This document shows positions 26,318 through 36,262 of a stretch of DNA of 64,000 bases, in pieces. Under the pieces are notes generated by a model, which made no database searches, was not told where the DNA came from, and saw only the letters and a program-made list of their open reading frames with translations. The stretch's first letter is position 1, and every line of letters starts with the position of its first letter. This DNA is from CAMLHP01 sp035759745. GTDB lineage: Bacteria > Gemmatimonadota > Gemmatimonadetes > Gemmatimonadales > GWC2-71-9. The translations under genes and the position numbers were made by a program. Where the stretch lies: NCBI GenBank assembly GCA_035759745.1, contig DASTUF010000054.1, positions 1 through 64,000 on the forward strand, given 5' to 3'.

Positions 26318-26890
26318 GTGGGAGTTCTTGACGGCTTGCGAGCCAGGCTCGACCGCCTGCTGGCGGAGCACACGCGGTCCGACCCCAGGGCGGTGGCCGC
26401 CGGACTGCGCGAGGCGGTGATCGAGGCGCGGGCGGCGGTGGCCGGCATGCGCGACCAGCTGGCACGCAGCCAGCGTGAGCTGGAGGTCGAGCGGAAAGCC
26501 CGCGATGACGCCGAGCGCCGGGGAAGGCTGGCGCGCGAAATCGACGACCAGGAGACCGCACAGCTCGCCGACATTTATGTCGGCAAGCATGCGGGCCGGG
26601 TGGAATTGCTCGAGCGCAAGATCGCGGTGCAGGTGGATGAACTGCAGCTGGCCCAGCGCGAGGTCGAGCAGATGACGTCCGACTTCCGCGCTGCCCAGGC
26701 GGGTGGGGCGCAGATGCGGGAAGTGCAGGAGCGCGCCTGGCGCGATATCGAAGCGGCCGGCGGAACCCGTCCGGAACTCGACCTCCAGGGCGAACTGCTC
26801 AAGGCACAGGCCGATCGCAAGCTGCACGAAGCAGCAGTGGAAGCCCAGCTGGCCCATCTCAAGAAGCAACTCGGAAAAGACCGCGGCTGA
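26318..26890 (+). CDS. Coiled-coil hypothetical protein
   Basis: 190 residues from GTG 26318, with AGGAG just upstream; the in-frame start at 26264 falls on the promoter -35 box and is rejected. Almost the whole protein is predicted coiled coil, rich in Glu, Arg, Ala and Gln (LARSQRELEVERKARDDAER, LLERKIAVQVDELQLAQ). The pattern is reminiscent of PspA/IM30-like or other helical scaffold proteins, but no diagnostic motif was found, so no function is assigned. The peptide transporter gene follows 34 bases after the stop with its own ribosome site. Confidence 0.7.
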   Translation: MGVLDGLRARLDRLLAEHTRSDPRAVAAGLREAVIEARAAVAGMRDQLARSQRELEVERKARDDAERRGRLAREIDDQETAQLADIYVGKHAGRVELLERKIAVQVDELQLAQREVEQMTSDFRAAQAGGAQMREVQERAWRDIEAAGGTRPELDLQGELLKAQADRKLHEAAVEAQLAHLKKQLGKDRG

Positions 26891-26923
26891 CCGCCGCCCC
26901 CTTCGTCCACCGGGAGTCCTCTC

Positions 26924-28462
<1,539 letters not shown>

Positions 28463-28465
28463 CGG

Positions 28466-29320
28466 ATGGCACGGCGACTTGCGGGGCTGGCACTGAGCAT
28501 TCTGGCGGCGGGCGGCTGCGGTGAGGCCTCACCGCCGCGCGCCGCCGGCGGGTACGTACCCGATACCGTGCCATTTCAGGTGCCGTCGGACTCCACGATT
28601 CCGGCTGGCCCGCTGGGCGAGTCGATTCGCCGTGGGCGCGCCCTGCTCGAGCATACCGCCGACAGCCTGCCGGAGTACGTGGGCAACACGCTCGCCTGCA
28701 CCAGCTGCCACCCGTCCGCCGGCACGCTCGCCGGCGGCATGCCCTGGGTCGGGGTGTACGGCCAGTTCCCCCAGTATCGCAGTCGCGTCGCCAGGGTGCA
28801 GGTCATCGAGGACCGGCTCGACGACTGCTTCATCCGATCGATGAACGGCAAGCCCCTGCCGCGCGATGGCAGGGACATCCGTGACATGGTGGCGTACTTC
28901 GCGTTCCTGTCGCGGGATATCCCGGTGGGTGCGAGGGTGGAAGGACAGGGGATTCCGAAAGTGGATGTGTCGAACGCGGACAGCGCCGCCGGCAAGGCGC
29001 TCTACGCCATCGAGTGCGCCCGCTGCCATGGGGAGGACGGCGGCGGGTATGTGGGGCCGCCGCTCTGGGGCGACAGCTCGTTCAACATAGGTGCCGGCAT
29101 GGCTCGGCTCCGCACCGCCGCCGGCTTCATTCGGGCCAACATGCCGATGGATCGCCGCGGCAGCCTGACCGATGAGCAGGCCGCCGACCTGGCGGCGTAC
29201 CTGGTCAGCCGCCCGCGCCCCGACCTCCCGGGCAAGGAATACGACTGGCCCAACGGCGATCCGCCGCCCGACGTGGCCTATCCCACGCTCGCAGCACAGC
29301 GGAAGGCGCAAGCGCAGTAG
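28466..29320 (+). CDS. Dihaem c-type cytochrome, TsdA-like (thiosulfate dehydrogenase family)
   Basis: 284 residues with a secretion signal (about 1-20) and two haem motifs: C78-TS-C81-H82 and C184-AR-C187-H188. The block after the first haem, IEDRLDDCFIRSMNGKPLP, matches the TsdA family, where a cysteine is the unusual distal ligand of haem 1; Cys121 is the candidate here, 39 residues after the haem histidine. Methionines at 226 and 228 may ligate haem 2. TsdA oxidises thiosulfate to tetrathionate, or does the reverse, in the periplasm. The convergent TauE-type gene fits sulfur metabolism, but no sox genes are present. Activity is inferred, and another dihaem cytochrome role is possible. Confidence 0.7.
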   Translation: MARRLAGLALSILAAGGCGEASPPRAAGGYVPDTVPFQVPSDSTIPAGPLGESIRRGRALLEHTADSLPEYVGNTLACTSCHPSAGTLAGGMPWVGVYGQFPQYRSRVARVQVIEDRLDDCFIRSMNGKPLPRDGRDIRDMVAYFAFLSRDIPVGARVEGQGIPKVDVSNADSAAGKALYAIECARCHGEDGGGYVGPPLWGDSSFNIGAGMARLRTAAGFIRANMPMDRRGSLTDEQAADLAAYLVSRPRPDLPGKEYDWPNGDPPPDVAYPTLAAQRKAQAQ

Positions 29321-29322
29321 CC

Positions 29323-29342
29323 GGGCGGCCATCAGGCCGCCC
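29323..29342 (+). terminator. Terminator-like hairpin after the cytochrome gene
   Basis: GGGCGGCC (29323-29330) pairs perfectly with 29335-29342 around loop ATCA, two bases after the cytochrome stop. No T-tract follows; a GAAGTGA-type heptamer array begins 3 bases later. The shape resembles the hairpin at 22195 (GGCC-ATCT-GGCC). Confidence 0.5.
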
Positions 29343-29345
29343 TGA

Positions 29346-29365
29346 TCACTTCTCACTTCTCACTA
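29346..29365 (-). repeat. Short heptanucleotide array (GAAGTGA) at the TauE stop codon
   Basis: Two units of TCACTTC plus TCACTAA, whose CTA (29363-29365) is the stop codon of the minus-strand gene. In the sense direction the TAG stop lies in the first unit (TTAGTGA), as at three other loci in the window. Confidence 0.75.
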
Positions 29366-29716
29366 AGCTTTCAAGAACATCCTCACCGCAACCACAACCA
29401 GGAACGCCGCAAACAGTTTCTGCATCACCGCCGGCGGCGTTGCCAGCGCCAGCTTCGCGCCGAACCAGGCCCCGATGAAAAGCCCCGCGGCCACCAGCAG
29501 CCCGCTCTTCACTTCGATGTGACCCGCCTGCCAGTACGCCACCGCGCCGAGGAGTCCGACCGGCAGCAGCAGCGCCATCAGTGACGTGCCGGTGGCGGTC
29601 TTGATCGGCAGTCCGGCGAAGTACATCAGCGCCGGAACGATCAGGACGCCGCCACCGATGCCAAAGAGACCTGCCAGGACTCCGGCCGCGAGGCCGATCG
29701 CGATGAACATGAGCAT
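29363..29716 (-). CDS. Half-size TauE/SafE (sulfite exporter-like) membrane protein
   Basis: 117 residues, about half the usual 240-270 of TauE/SafE proteins. It contains one copy of the family repeat: GLAAGVLAGLFGIGGGVLIVP (about 8-28, the family GxGGG motif) and TATGTSLMALLLPVGLLGA, with four membrane helices. Full-length members have two such repeats. No second half was found upstream or downstream, so the protein may work as a dimer or be a remnant. Related proteins export sulfoacetate, sulfite or other organic anions. It is convergent with the TsdA-like cytochrome and divergent from a flavoprotein reductase. Confidence 0.75.
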   Translation of the reverse strand: MLMFIAIGLAAGVLAGLFGIGGGVLIVPALMYFAGLPIKTATGTSLMALLLPVGLLGAVAYWQAGHIEVKSGLLVAAGLFIGAWFGAKLALATPPAVMQKLFAAFLVVVAVRMFLKA

Positions 29717-29808
29717 CGAGTGCCGCTCCAGGGCGAAGAGTTGGTGACACCAAGGTACAGAACCCGCGGCGCACTTGCCTTGGCGGCCGCCCCCGCCGTG
29801 CTTTCGGC

Positions 29809-30729
29809 ATGTACGATTGCGTGATCGTGGGGGGTGGCCCCGCCGGGCTGAGTGCCGCGCTGATGCTGGGTCGTGCGCGACGACGGACGCTGGTGCTCGA
29901 CGCAGGCGAGCCCCGCAATGCGGTGTCGCATGCGCTCCACGGATTCCTGACGCGGGATGGCATCAAGCCCGCGGAGTTCCTGGCGCAGGCGCGGAGCGAG
30001 CTGGAGCGCTACGACACCGTCGCGCTTCGCGACGCGCGGGTGGATACGGTCGAACCGATCGCCGACGGATTTCGGGTGCAGCTCGCCGGTGGCCCTGCCG
30101 CGGAGGCGCGCACGCTGGTGCTGGCAACTGGCGTGGTGGACGACCTGCCTGCGCTGCCGGGGCTGGATCAATGCTACGGGATCAGCGCCCATCATTGCCC
30201 CTACTGCGATGGCTGGGAGCACCGGGACGAGCGGCTCGTGGTGCATGGCCACGGCGACACGGCCGCCGACTATGCCCTTCGGCTGCTTCGGTGGAGTGCC
30301 TCGATCACGCTGTGCACCAATGGGCCCGCCGGGCTGGGGCCGGAATCCGCGGCGACACTGGCCCGGCACGGCATCGGCGTGCGGGAGGAGCGGATTCGTC
30401 AGCTGGATGTGGTCGGCGGAAAGTTGCAGCGGGTGGTGCTGGATGAGGGCGAGCCGGTGGAGGCCGAAGCGCTGTTCCTCTGCCTTGGCCACGAGCTGCG
30501 CTCGGATATTGCCGCCGTGCTCGGCGTCGCGTTGATGGAAAGCGGCGTCGCCGACAGCACCCGGGCCGGAGCCACGAACGTCGATGGTGTCTATGCCATC
30601 GGCGACGCGTCGCGCGACCCGCAGTTCGTGATGACCGCCGCGGCCGAGGGTGTCGCAGCGGCGGTGGCCATCAACGAACGGCTGACTCGGGCGGCGCTGG
30701 ACGGCAGGCGTTCACCGCACCCGGGCTAG
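29809..30729 (+). CDS. Thioredoxin reductase-like FAD/NAD(P) oxidoreductase
   Basis: 306 residues, the length of low-Mr thioredoxin reductase. The N-terminal FAD motif is VIVGGGPAGLSAAL (6-19) and the redox pair is in HCPYCDGWE (Cys130, Cys133) instead of the usual CATCDG. The nucleotide motif VVHGHGDTAADYAL replaces the typical GGGNSA. The C-terminal FAD block is VDGVYAIGDASRDPQFVM. These changes place it in the TrxB-like group whose electron acceptor is uncertain. The stop codon overlaps the convergent TonB receptor stop in CTAG. It is divergent from the TauE-like gene, suggesting a shared control region at 29717-29808. Confidence 0.82.
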   Translation: MYDCVIVGGGPAGLSAALMLGRARRRTLVLDAGEPRNAVSHALHGFLTRDGIKPAEFLAQARSELERYDTVALRDARVDTVEPIADGFRVQLAGGPAAEARTLVLATGVVDDLPALPGLDQCYGISAHHCPYCDGWEHRDERLVVHGHGDTAADYALRLLRWSASITLCTNGPAGLGPESAATLARHGIGVREERIRQLDVVGGKLQRVVLDEGEPVEAEALFLCLGHELRSDIAAVLGVALMESGVADSTRAGATNVDGVYAIGDASRDPQFVMTAAAEGVAAAVAINERLTRAALDGRRSPHPG

Positions 30730-33506
30730 AAGCGGATCTCCATTCCTACCCGCACCAGCCGCGGCTCGCCGTAGGCAAAGAGCGGCTGGGTGAAGTCTCG
30801 CGCGGCCATTTCATAGAGCGGCATCAGCTCTTCCTCGCCTGCGACATACCCATCCTGGTTGGTGTCCGCCCAGCGCCGGTAGCGCGGCGATTCATAGGGA
30901 ATGGCCTGCGAGTTGGCGGCGTACGCCGATTCGGCCATGGCGTCGATGATGTCCTCTGGTGTCTCCGGCGTGCCCGAGTCCCTGCGCACGGACACCACGT
31001 TGCGTCTCCCCAGCAGGTTGCGGGCATCGAGATAGATGCCGGCATCCACCCGGCCAAACGATATCGGCCGCCGCAACAGCAGGTCAAACGTGTGAGTGGC
31101 AGGCAGTCGTGCGCCGTTGACGTCGCCGATGAGGGTGTCGCTGCCGGGCGCGCGGCGGGTGAATGGCAAGCCGGACGCAACCCGGGTGATGAGTGCCGCC
31201 TCAAAGCCGGCGAAGGGCCGGATGCCGGCCACCTCCGGCCCGGCGGAATCGGCGACCTGCCCTTGCAGGATCACCACCAGCCCATGCCGCCGGTCGTAGT
31301 CGAGCGGAAACTCGATCCGGGGCGGGATGATGGTGTCATGGGTCAGGGTATCGATCCGGATCGCCCGCCGCAGCAGGAACGCATTGCTGCTCGACGCCGT
31401 CGCCTGCTGCAGCGTGTAGGACGCGCGCACGCCCCACCCATCGCGCATCTCGCGCTCCAGCTGCACTTCAAATCCCTTGACCGTGCCGAAGTCGGCATTG
31501 CCGAAGATCGACGAGTCGGGATTGGCGCCCAGTGGCACGGTGGCCACCAGCCCTTGCAGGCGCTTCAGGTACACGCCGGTGCGGAGCGCGATGCCAGGCC
31601 GGGGCCGCGCCCGCACGCTGAACTCGTACTGCCACGAGTCCTCGAACCCCAGGCTGGGGTTGCCCCGGCGGAACCGCCCGGTGCGCAGGGTGTCGTCGAA
31701 CGCCGCGTCCACCAGGTACTGGTAGTCGGGTGGCTGGCTGAAGCGGCCGATGCTCGCGACGAAGGTGGCGGCGCTGAGCATGGTCGACGCGGCAAACCGG
31801 GGATTGATGCGGGTCCTGGCCCCGGCGTTCTCATCGGCGATGTCGGCCCGGGCATCGAACCGGTCCATCCGGAGCCCAGCGGTGAAGCCCAGTTCCGCGA
31901 GCCGGAACTGGCCTTCGACATATCCCGCCATCGCGAGCGGCGAGAAGTTCGACGCCGCGGCCGCGGGGACCGAATCGCCCACCGGCAGGTAGCCGAGCGC
32001 CCGCTGAAACGTGCGCACATCCTGCGAGACCACCTCACCGCCGACGTACAGGTCACCACCAGTGCCGGCGGGGAAAGTGAGGTCGAGCTGGGTGCGCAGC
32101 TCGCGGAACCGGTTCCATGACAGTTCGCCGCGCGAGCCGCCGCCCAGGAAGAACGCCGGCACACCCCACGGCGACCGAGCGGTCAGTCCGGGCACGGTCA
32201 AGCCTGCGAGAGGTGCGGCCGCGGCCTCGGCGTCCTGCGCCCGTGCGAGGTCTTCTCCTACGACCTCGAACCGCGAACCGGTGAAGGCCCCGAAGCCGAA
32301 GTCAGGTTGCTCGGTGAGGGTGCCCCGCACGAAGTCGCGGTGAAAGAGCGCGACGCGGAGATCGGCCACCAGCGGCAGGCCGGCCCCTGGCCCCGACGCG
32401 TGCTGCAGGTGCGCGCTGGCGAGGGTGCCGGCGGTCCGTCGTGCCGGGCCGAACTCGGAGTCGTACTTGAACGCGGGGTCGTACAGCAGCCGCTGGTCGA
32501 TGGACCGGAGACCGAAGAGCCGCAGGGTCTGGTTGCGTCCGAACGGAATGGTGAGCTTGCCCGCGAAGTTGTACTGCTCGCCACTGTTGTGGGGCAGCAT
32601 CCATGGCTGCGCGAAGCGTGGGTCGAGCTCATTCAGCGGCGCTGGTGCATTGACCGGGTCCGCATCGAGACGGGCCGATACGTCGAGCGCGGCCACTGCG
32701 CGGACGCCGCCGGCGATGGGACCGTCGGCCTCGAAGACGGCGCGATCGAGACCGTAGTCCCAGCCATCGCCGAAAGGCCGGTCGGTTTCATACGCCAGCC
32801 GGCCGCTCCAGGAATCCCCGCCGTCCTTGGTCACCACGTTGATCAGCCCCGACACCGCCTGCCCGTATCGCGCTGAGAAGCCGTTGGTGACCAGTGACGC
32901 CTCGGTGAGCATGTCGGGCGGGATGGCCAGGCCCAGCGCGCCGGTACTGGCATCGAGCTGGTTCTTGACACCCAGCCCGTCGAAGATGAATGACTCCTGT
33001 CCCAGGCGCCCGCCCCGGTAGCTCTCGCCCACCGTTCCGGCGGAAAGCGCGAGCGCTTCTTCGAGCGAACTCACCGGCAGCCGGCGGAAGTCGTCGGCGG
33101 TAATGACCTGTTCGGAGGCGGTCGCCAGCGGATCGAGCACCGGGTCGGCGCTTTCCACCACCAGCTCTTCCAGCTGCACCGCCCGGGGCTGCAGCCGGAA
33201 GTCGGCGATGGTGGTCGACCCGGCCTGCACCGCCACTCCGTCGCGCCGCACTGGCCCGAATCCGAGGGCGCGGGTCAGGAGCACGTAGGTGCCTGCCCGG
33301 ACTTCCCGGATGCGATAGCCACCCGCGCTGTCGGTGATCGCGCCGCGCCGCCCGTCCTCCAGCAGCACGGCGGCACCGACGATCGGCGCGCCGGTCGTGG
33401 CATCGGTGACATGGCCGGAGATGGCACCGGCGGCCTGGGCGGCAACCGAGGCCGGCAGGAGCGTGAGTACGGCCCCTGCGAGGATCAGTCGAAGGTGATA
33501 AGCCAC
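30726..33506 (-). CDS. TonB-dependent receptor with carboxypeptidase-regulatory-like N-domain
   Basis: 926 residues from GTG 33506. The signal peptide ends ASVAAQ, followed by a carboxypeptidase-regulatory-like fold (about 28-110: ISGHVTDATTGAPIVGAAVL and DSAGGYRIREVRAGTYVLL), a plug domain (about 115-240, with FSARYGQAVSGLINVVTKDG) and a long beta barrel ending with RVGMEIRF (C-terminal Phe). It is the outer-membrane receptor for a large or scarce nutrient; ligand unknown. The start lies inside the stop-proximal GDLW codons of the upstream lipoprotein gene (22-base overlap), and the stop overlaps the neighbouring gene's stop. It is co-transcribed with two propeller lipoproteins. Confidence 0.92.
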   Translation of the reverse strand: MAYHLRLILAGAVLTLLPASVAAQAAGAISGHVTDATTGAPIVGAAVLLEDGRRGAITDSAGGYRIREVRAGTYVLLTRALGFGPVRRDGVAVQAGSTTIADFRLQPRAVQLEELVVESADPVLDPLATASEQVITADDFRRLPVSSLEEALALSAGTVGESYRGGRLGQESFIFDGLGVKNQLDASTGALGLAIPPDMLTEASLVTNGFSARYGQAVSGLINVVTKDGGDSWSGRLAYETDRPFGDGWDYGLDRAVFEADGPIAGGVRAVAALDVSARLDADPVNAPAPLNELDPRFAQPWMLPHNSGEQYNFAGKLTIPFGRNQTLRLFGLRSIDQRLLYDPAFKYDSEFGPARRTAGTLASAHLQHASGPGAGLPLVADLRVALFHRDFVRGTLTEQPDFGFGAFTGSRFEVVGEDLARAQDAEAAAAPLAGLTVPGLTARSPWGVPAFFLGGGSRGELSWNRFRELRTQLDLTFPAGTGGDLYVGGEVVSQDVRTFQRALGYLPVGDSVPAAAASNFSPLAMAGYVEGQFRLAELGFTAGLRMDRFDARADIADENAGARTRINPRFAASTMLSAATFVASIGRFSQPPDYQYLVDAAFDDTLRTGRFRRGNPSLGFEDSWQYEFSVRARPRPGIALRTGVYLKRLQGLVATVPLGANPDSSIFGNADFGTVKGFEVQLEREMRDGWGVRASYTLQQATASSSNAFLLRRAIRIDTLTHDTIIPPRIEFPLDYDRRHGLVVILQGQVADSAGPEVAGIRPFAGFEAALITRVASGLPFTRRAPGSDTLIGDVNGARLPATHTFDLLLRRPISFGRVDAGIYLDARNLLGRRNVVSVRRDSGTPETPEDIIDAMAESAYAANSQAIPYESPRYRRWADTNQDGYVAGEEELMPLYEMAARDFTQPLFAYGEPRLVRVGMEIRF

Positions 33507-34615
33507 AGGTCCCCGCGGTGGTTGAGGGCGTTGTAATCGGAAACCGGACCGACATGCACCGGTGCGAAGGGGGAGGCTTCCACGACCAGGCGCGAGCCAT
33601 CCGGGGCCAGCGCGGGACGGCGGAACAGGGTCTCGTCGAGGGAGAACACCTCCGTTTCGCCCGACGACAGCTCCACGACGTGGAGGTTGCCACCTTCGTC
33701 TCGCTGGACGAACTGCTGATGCGCATCCTCGAACTGGTACAGCACGCTGCGGCCCACGATGGCCGCGAGTTTGCCGCCGGCAATCTGCGCGTCGCGGGCG
33801 ATGCCGGCCGCGCCGAAGTCCCAGAGTTCGGTGCGTGCGCCCGTCACCAAATCAACTCGGTAGACCTTCGAGTCGCCCCCGAAGGTCGCGATCACGGTGC
33901 CGGGCTGGTCACCGGCCGCGACCGATGACGCTTCCTCGGTGCTCGGCACTACACTGAGCGTCGCCGCATCCCCATCCACCGAACCGTGCACGATCTCCAG
34001 CCCGGTGGCGAAGGTGTCGGGGAAGAAGGTCGAGCCCTGGTACCAGAGATACTGCGCCAGGTACACGAAATGCTCGTCGTCGAGCCACGCGGGCGAGGCG
34101 ACCAGGAGGTGGGTCTTGCCGCTGCTGGCGAAATAGGGCACCGGTGTGAGCGCCGTCGCGGGCACCGGCGCGTCCAGCGTGGCGAGCGCCAGTTCCATCC
34201 GCGGGCTCTTCTGGTTGCCGATCCGGCTCACCGCGCGCAGGTAGAGCAGTCGGCCGCCCGGACTCACCACAGGAGACTGGAAGACGTCAGTGCTGTCCTG
34301 GTGCCCCGGGCGTCGCTCGCAGATGCTGCGCGATACGGTGCCACCCGACGATGGCATGACCAGCAGGCAGCGATCGTGGTCTGACGGCCCCTCCAGTTCC
34401 TCGCTCGAGTAGATGAATGCCGAGCCGTCCGGCAGCCAGCTCGCCGTCCGATCGTCCGCGCTGTTGAACGTGAGCCGCGCGGGCACCCCCGGACCGAACG
34501 GTCCCGGTTCGGCGGGCACCTCCGGCGCGAAGGGCGCGCCATGGTCACACGCCGCAAGCATCACCAGCCACGCGATCGCGGTCGCGCCCCGCCTCACGGA
34601 ACAGTCATGCGCCAC
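33485..34615 (-). CDS. Beta-propeller (PD40/TolB-like) lipoprotein, second of a tandem pair
   Basis: 376 residues from GTG 34615, with GGGAGG six bases upstream. The lipoprotein signal is VRRGATAIAWLVMLAAC. The body is repeated beta-sheet blades with PD40-type motifs: ASWLPDGSAFIYSS, SPVVSPGGRLLYLRA, RPALAPDGSRLVVEAS. Such propellers bind periplasmic ligands or protein partners. It overlaps the next gene (the TonB receptor) by 22 bases and is a clear paralogue of the preceding gene, ending RGDLWLITFD versus GGDLWRMTVP. Probably part of a TonB-receptor uptake or sensing unit. An alternative start is GTG 34597. Confidence 0.78.
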   Translation of the reverse strand: MAHDCSVRRGATAIAWLVMLAACDHGAPFAPEVPAEPGPFGPGVPARLTFNSADDRTASWLPDGSAFIYSSEELEGPSDHDRCLLVMPSSGGTVSRSICERRPGHQDSTDVFQSPVVSPGGRLLYLRAVSRIGNQKSPRMELALATLDAPVPATALTPVPYFASSGKTHLLVASPAWLDDEHFVYLAQYLWYQGSTFFPDTFATGLEIVHGSVDGDAATLSVVPSTEEASSVAAGDQPGTVIATFGGDSKVYRVDLVTGARTELWDFGAAGIARDAQIAGGKLAAIVGRSVLYQFEDAHQQFVQRDEGGNLHVVELSSGETEVFSLDETLFRRPALAPDGSRLVVEASPFAPVHVGPVSDYNALNHRGDLWLITFD

Positions 34616-35649
34616 AGGTCGCCTCCCGCCGTAGTTAGTTGCCCTCCGCGAGCGACAACGCTGCGCCCGTCCGGACTCAGCACCGGATCGCGGAAGAGCA
34701 TGTTCGGAGGGCTTACGACGGCCGTGGTGCCAGACGCGAGGTCGAGGACCGTCACCACTCCCACGCCGTCGTCGGTCTGGATGACGCCGATGTCGTCGGT
34801 CGCGACCACCTCGGTGCCGCCCAGGATGACCGCCACCTTGCCCGCCCGGTAATCTGCACCCCGAACCTTGCTCCCAGCTCCGAAGTCATGCACGACCACC
34901 GAGTCGCCGTCGGGGGAAATCCGCCAAAGCTGGTCGCTGGCGGGGAAGGTGGCGAACAGGCCGCCCTGGCCGTCCGGTGTGATCGAGGTTGCGAGGAAGC
35001 TGCCAGGCACGGCCCTCGGTGCGCCGTCCGGGTTCGGAGTGGTGCGGTAGGCACCGAACGGTATGCGCAGCAAAACGTCGCAGCGACGAGGGCCGCAAGT
35101 CCGTTCCAGTATCTCGTCCGTCCAGGCGAGGAACACGAGTGACCCATCGGGCTGCCAGGCAAGATCGGACACGTTGTGCATCAGCCGCCCGTCCTGGAAG
35201 AAGGGCACCGAGGTGATCTCGGTTGCAACGAAGGGAGTGGCCAACGGTCCGATCCGGATGGCCCCAAACGTCGAGCCGCCCAGCCGACGGTGGAAATAGC
35301 GGACCGCCAGGGTGCGGTCGCGCGAGACAGCGGGGGAGCCGTAGTCCTCCACGGAGTCAGACTGGGCATGGCCGGTGGAACAGTACCCACCCTGCCGGGT
35401 TCCGCCCGCGGCCGGGAGCCGGAAGAGACAGACGTCGCCTTCATGTCGGTCGTCGTCGCGGGCGGCCAGGACCAGCGTGTCGCCGGCCGGCAGCCAGCTG
35501 GCCGGGGACACCCCGGCTCCATATGTCAGCCGCACCACCGCGTCCGGCGCGAATGGGCCATCCTGCACCGGGTCGGACACCGCGAACGGCTCGGCATGAC
35601 TGCAGCCGAGCACCAGGAGGGCCAGCAGGACAGGACTGACGTGCGCCAT
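34594..35649 (-). CDS. Beta-propeller (PD40/TolB-like) lipoprotein, first of a tandem pair
   Basis: 351 residues from ATG 35649; codons further upstream are rejected because the lipoprotein signal MAHVSPVLLALLVLGCSHAEPF begins here (lipobox VLGC). Blades are visible as ASWLPAGDTLVLAA, DLAWQPDGSLVFLA and DPVLSPDGRSVVARG. It shares length, signal, blade layout and C-terminus with the next gene and so arose by tandem duplication. The 22-base overlap with that gene has the same geometry as the overlap between the second copy and the TonB receptor. Function unknown; surface binding is likely. Confidence 0.77.
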   Translation of the reverse strand: MAHVSPVLLALLVLGCSHAEPFAVSDPVQDGPFAPDAVVRLTYGAGVSPASWLPAGDTLVLAARDDDRHEGDVCLFRLPAAGGTRQGGYCSTGHAQSDSVEDYGSPAVSRDRTLAVRYFHRRLGGSTFGAIRIGPLATPFVATEITSVPFFQDGRLMHNVSDLAWQPDGSLVFLAWTDEILERTCGPRRCDVLLRIPFGAYRTTPNPDGAPRAVPGSFLATSITPDGQGGLFATFPASDQLWRISPDGDSVVVHDFGAGSKVRGADYRAGKVAVILGGTEVVATDDIGVIQTDDGVGVVTVLDLASGTTAVVSPPNMLFRDPVLSPDGRSVVARGGQLTTAGGDLWRMTVP

Positions 35650-35806
35650 GGGCTCTCGCGCGTGAAGTGGGCAACGTGATGGGGGACGCAAGGGGGCTCC
35701 GGCGGTGCACACTGCATGGTGGTGGCGGGGCGCTCAGCAGGCGGGTAATATGGGCCAGCACGCTCCGGGCGTCGCCGCCCGGCCATTCCCCAACCGCGAG
35801 GCGCCA

Positions 35807-36247
35807 ATGTTCAAGGAATTCAAGACGTTCATCATGCGCGGGAACGTCGTCGACATGGCCATCGGCATCATCATCGGTGGTGCCTTCGGCACCATCGTCA
35901 AGTCGCTGGTTGATGACGTGATCATGCCACCGGTGGGCCTCGCGCTGGGCGGCGTGGACTTCGCCGACAAGTTCGTGGTGCTGAAAGAGGGCGCCACCGC
36001 GGCGGCGCCGTACGGCACGCTGGCCGACGCCCAGGCGGCCGGTGCCGTGACGCTCAACTGGGGCCTGTTCATCAATGCCATCGTCGCCTTCCTGATCATC
36101 GCGTTCTGCGTGTTCCTCCTGGTGCGTGCGGTCAACAAGATCATGCCGCCCCCGGTACCGGCGGTCACGACCAAGGACTGCCCCTACTGCGCCATGGCCA
36201 TCCCGGTGGCGGCGAAGAAGTGCCCCCACTGCGCATCCACGCTCTGA
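35807..36247 (+). CDS. mscL: Large-conductance mechanosensitive channel MscL with C-terminal zinc ribbon
   Basis: 146 residues from ATG 35807. N-terminal MFKEFKTFIMRGNVVDMAIGI is the MscL signature, followed by TM1 (about 14-45), a periplasmic loop and TM2 (about 84-108). The channel opens under membrane tension to release osmolytes. The cytoplasmic tail carries Cys125-x2-Cys128-x10-Cys139-x2-Cys142 (CPYCAMAIPVAAKKCPHC), a zinc-ribbon-like knuckle absent from the E. coli protein but found in some relatives. The 157-base gap upstream is divergent with the lipoprotein operon and holds no confident promoter. A GC hairpin follows. Confidence 0.95.
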   Translation: MFKEFKTFIMRGNVVDMAIGIIIGGAFGTIVKSLVDDVIMPPVGLALGGVDFADKFVVLKEGATAAAPYGTLADAQAAGAVTLNWGLFINAIVAFLIIAFCVFLLVRAVNKIMPPPVPAVTTKDCPYCAMAIPVAAKKCPHCASTL

Positions 36248-36262
36248 GTTCCGGCTGGACCT

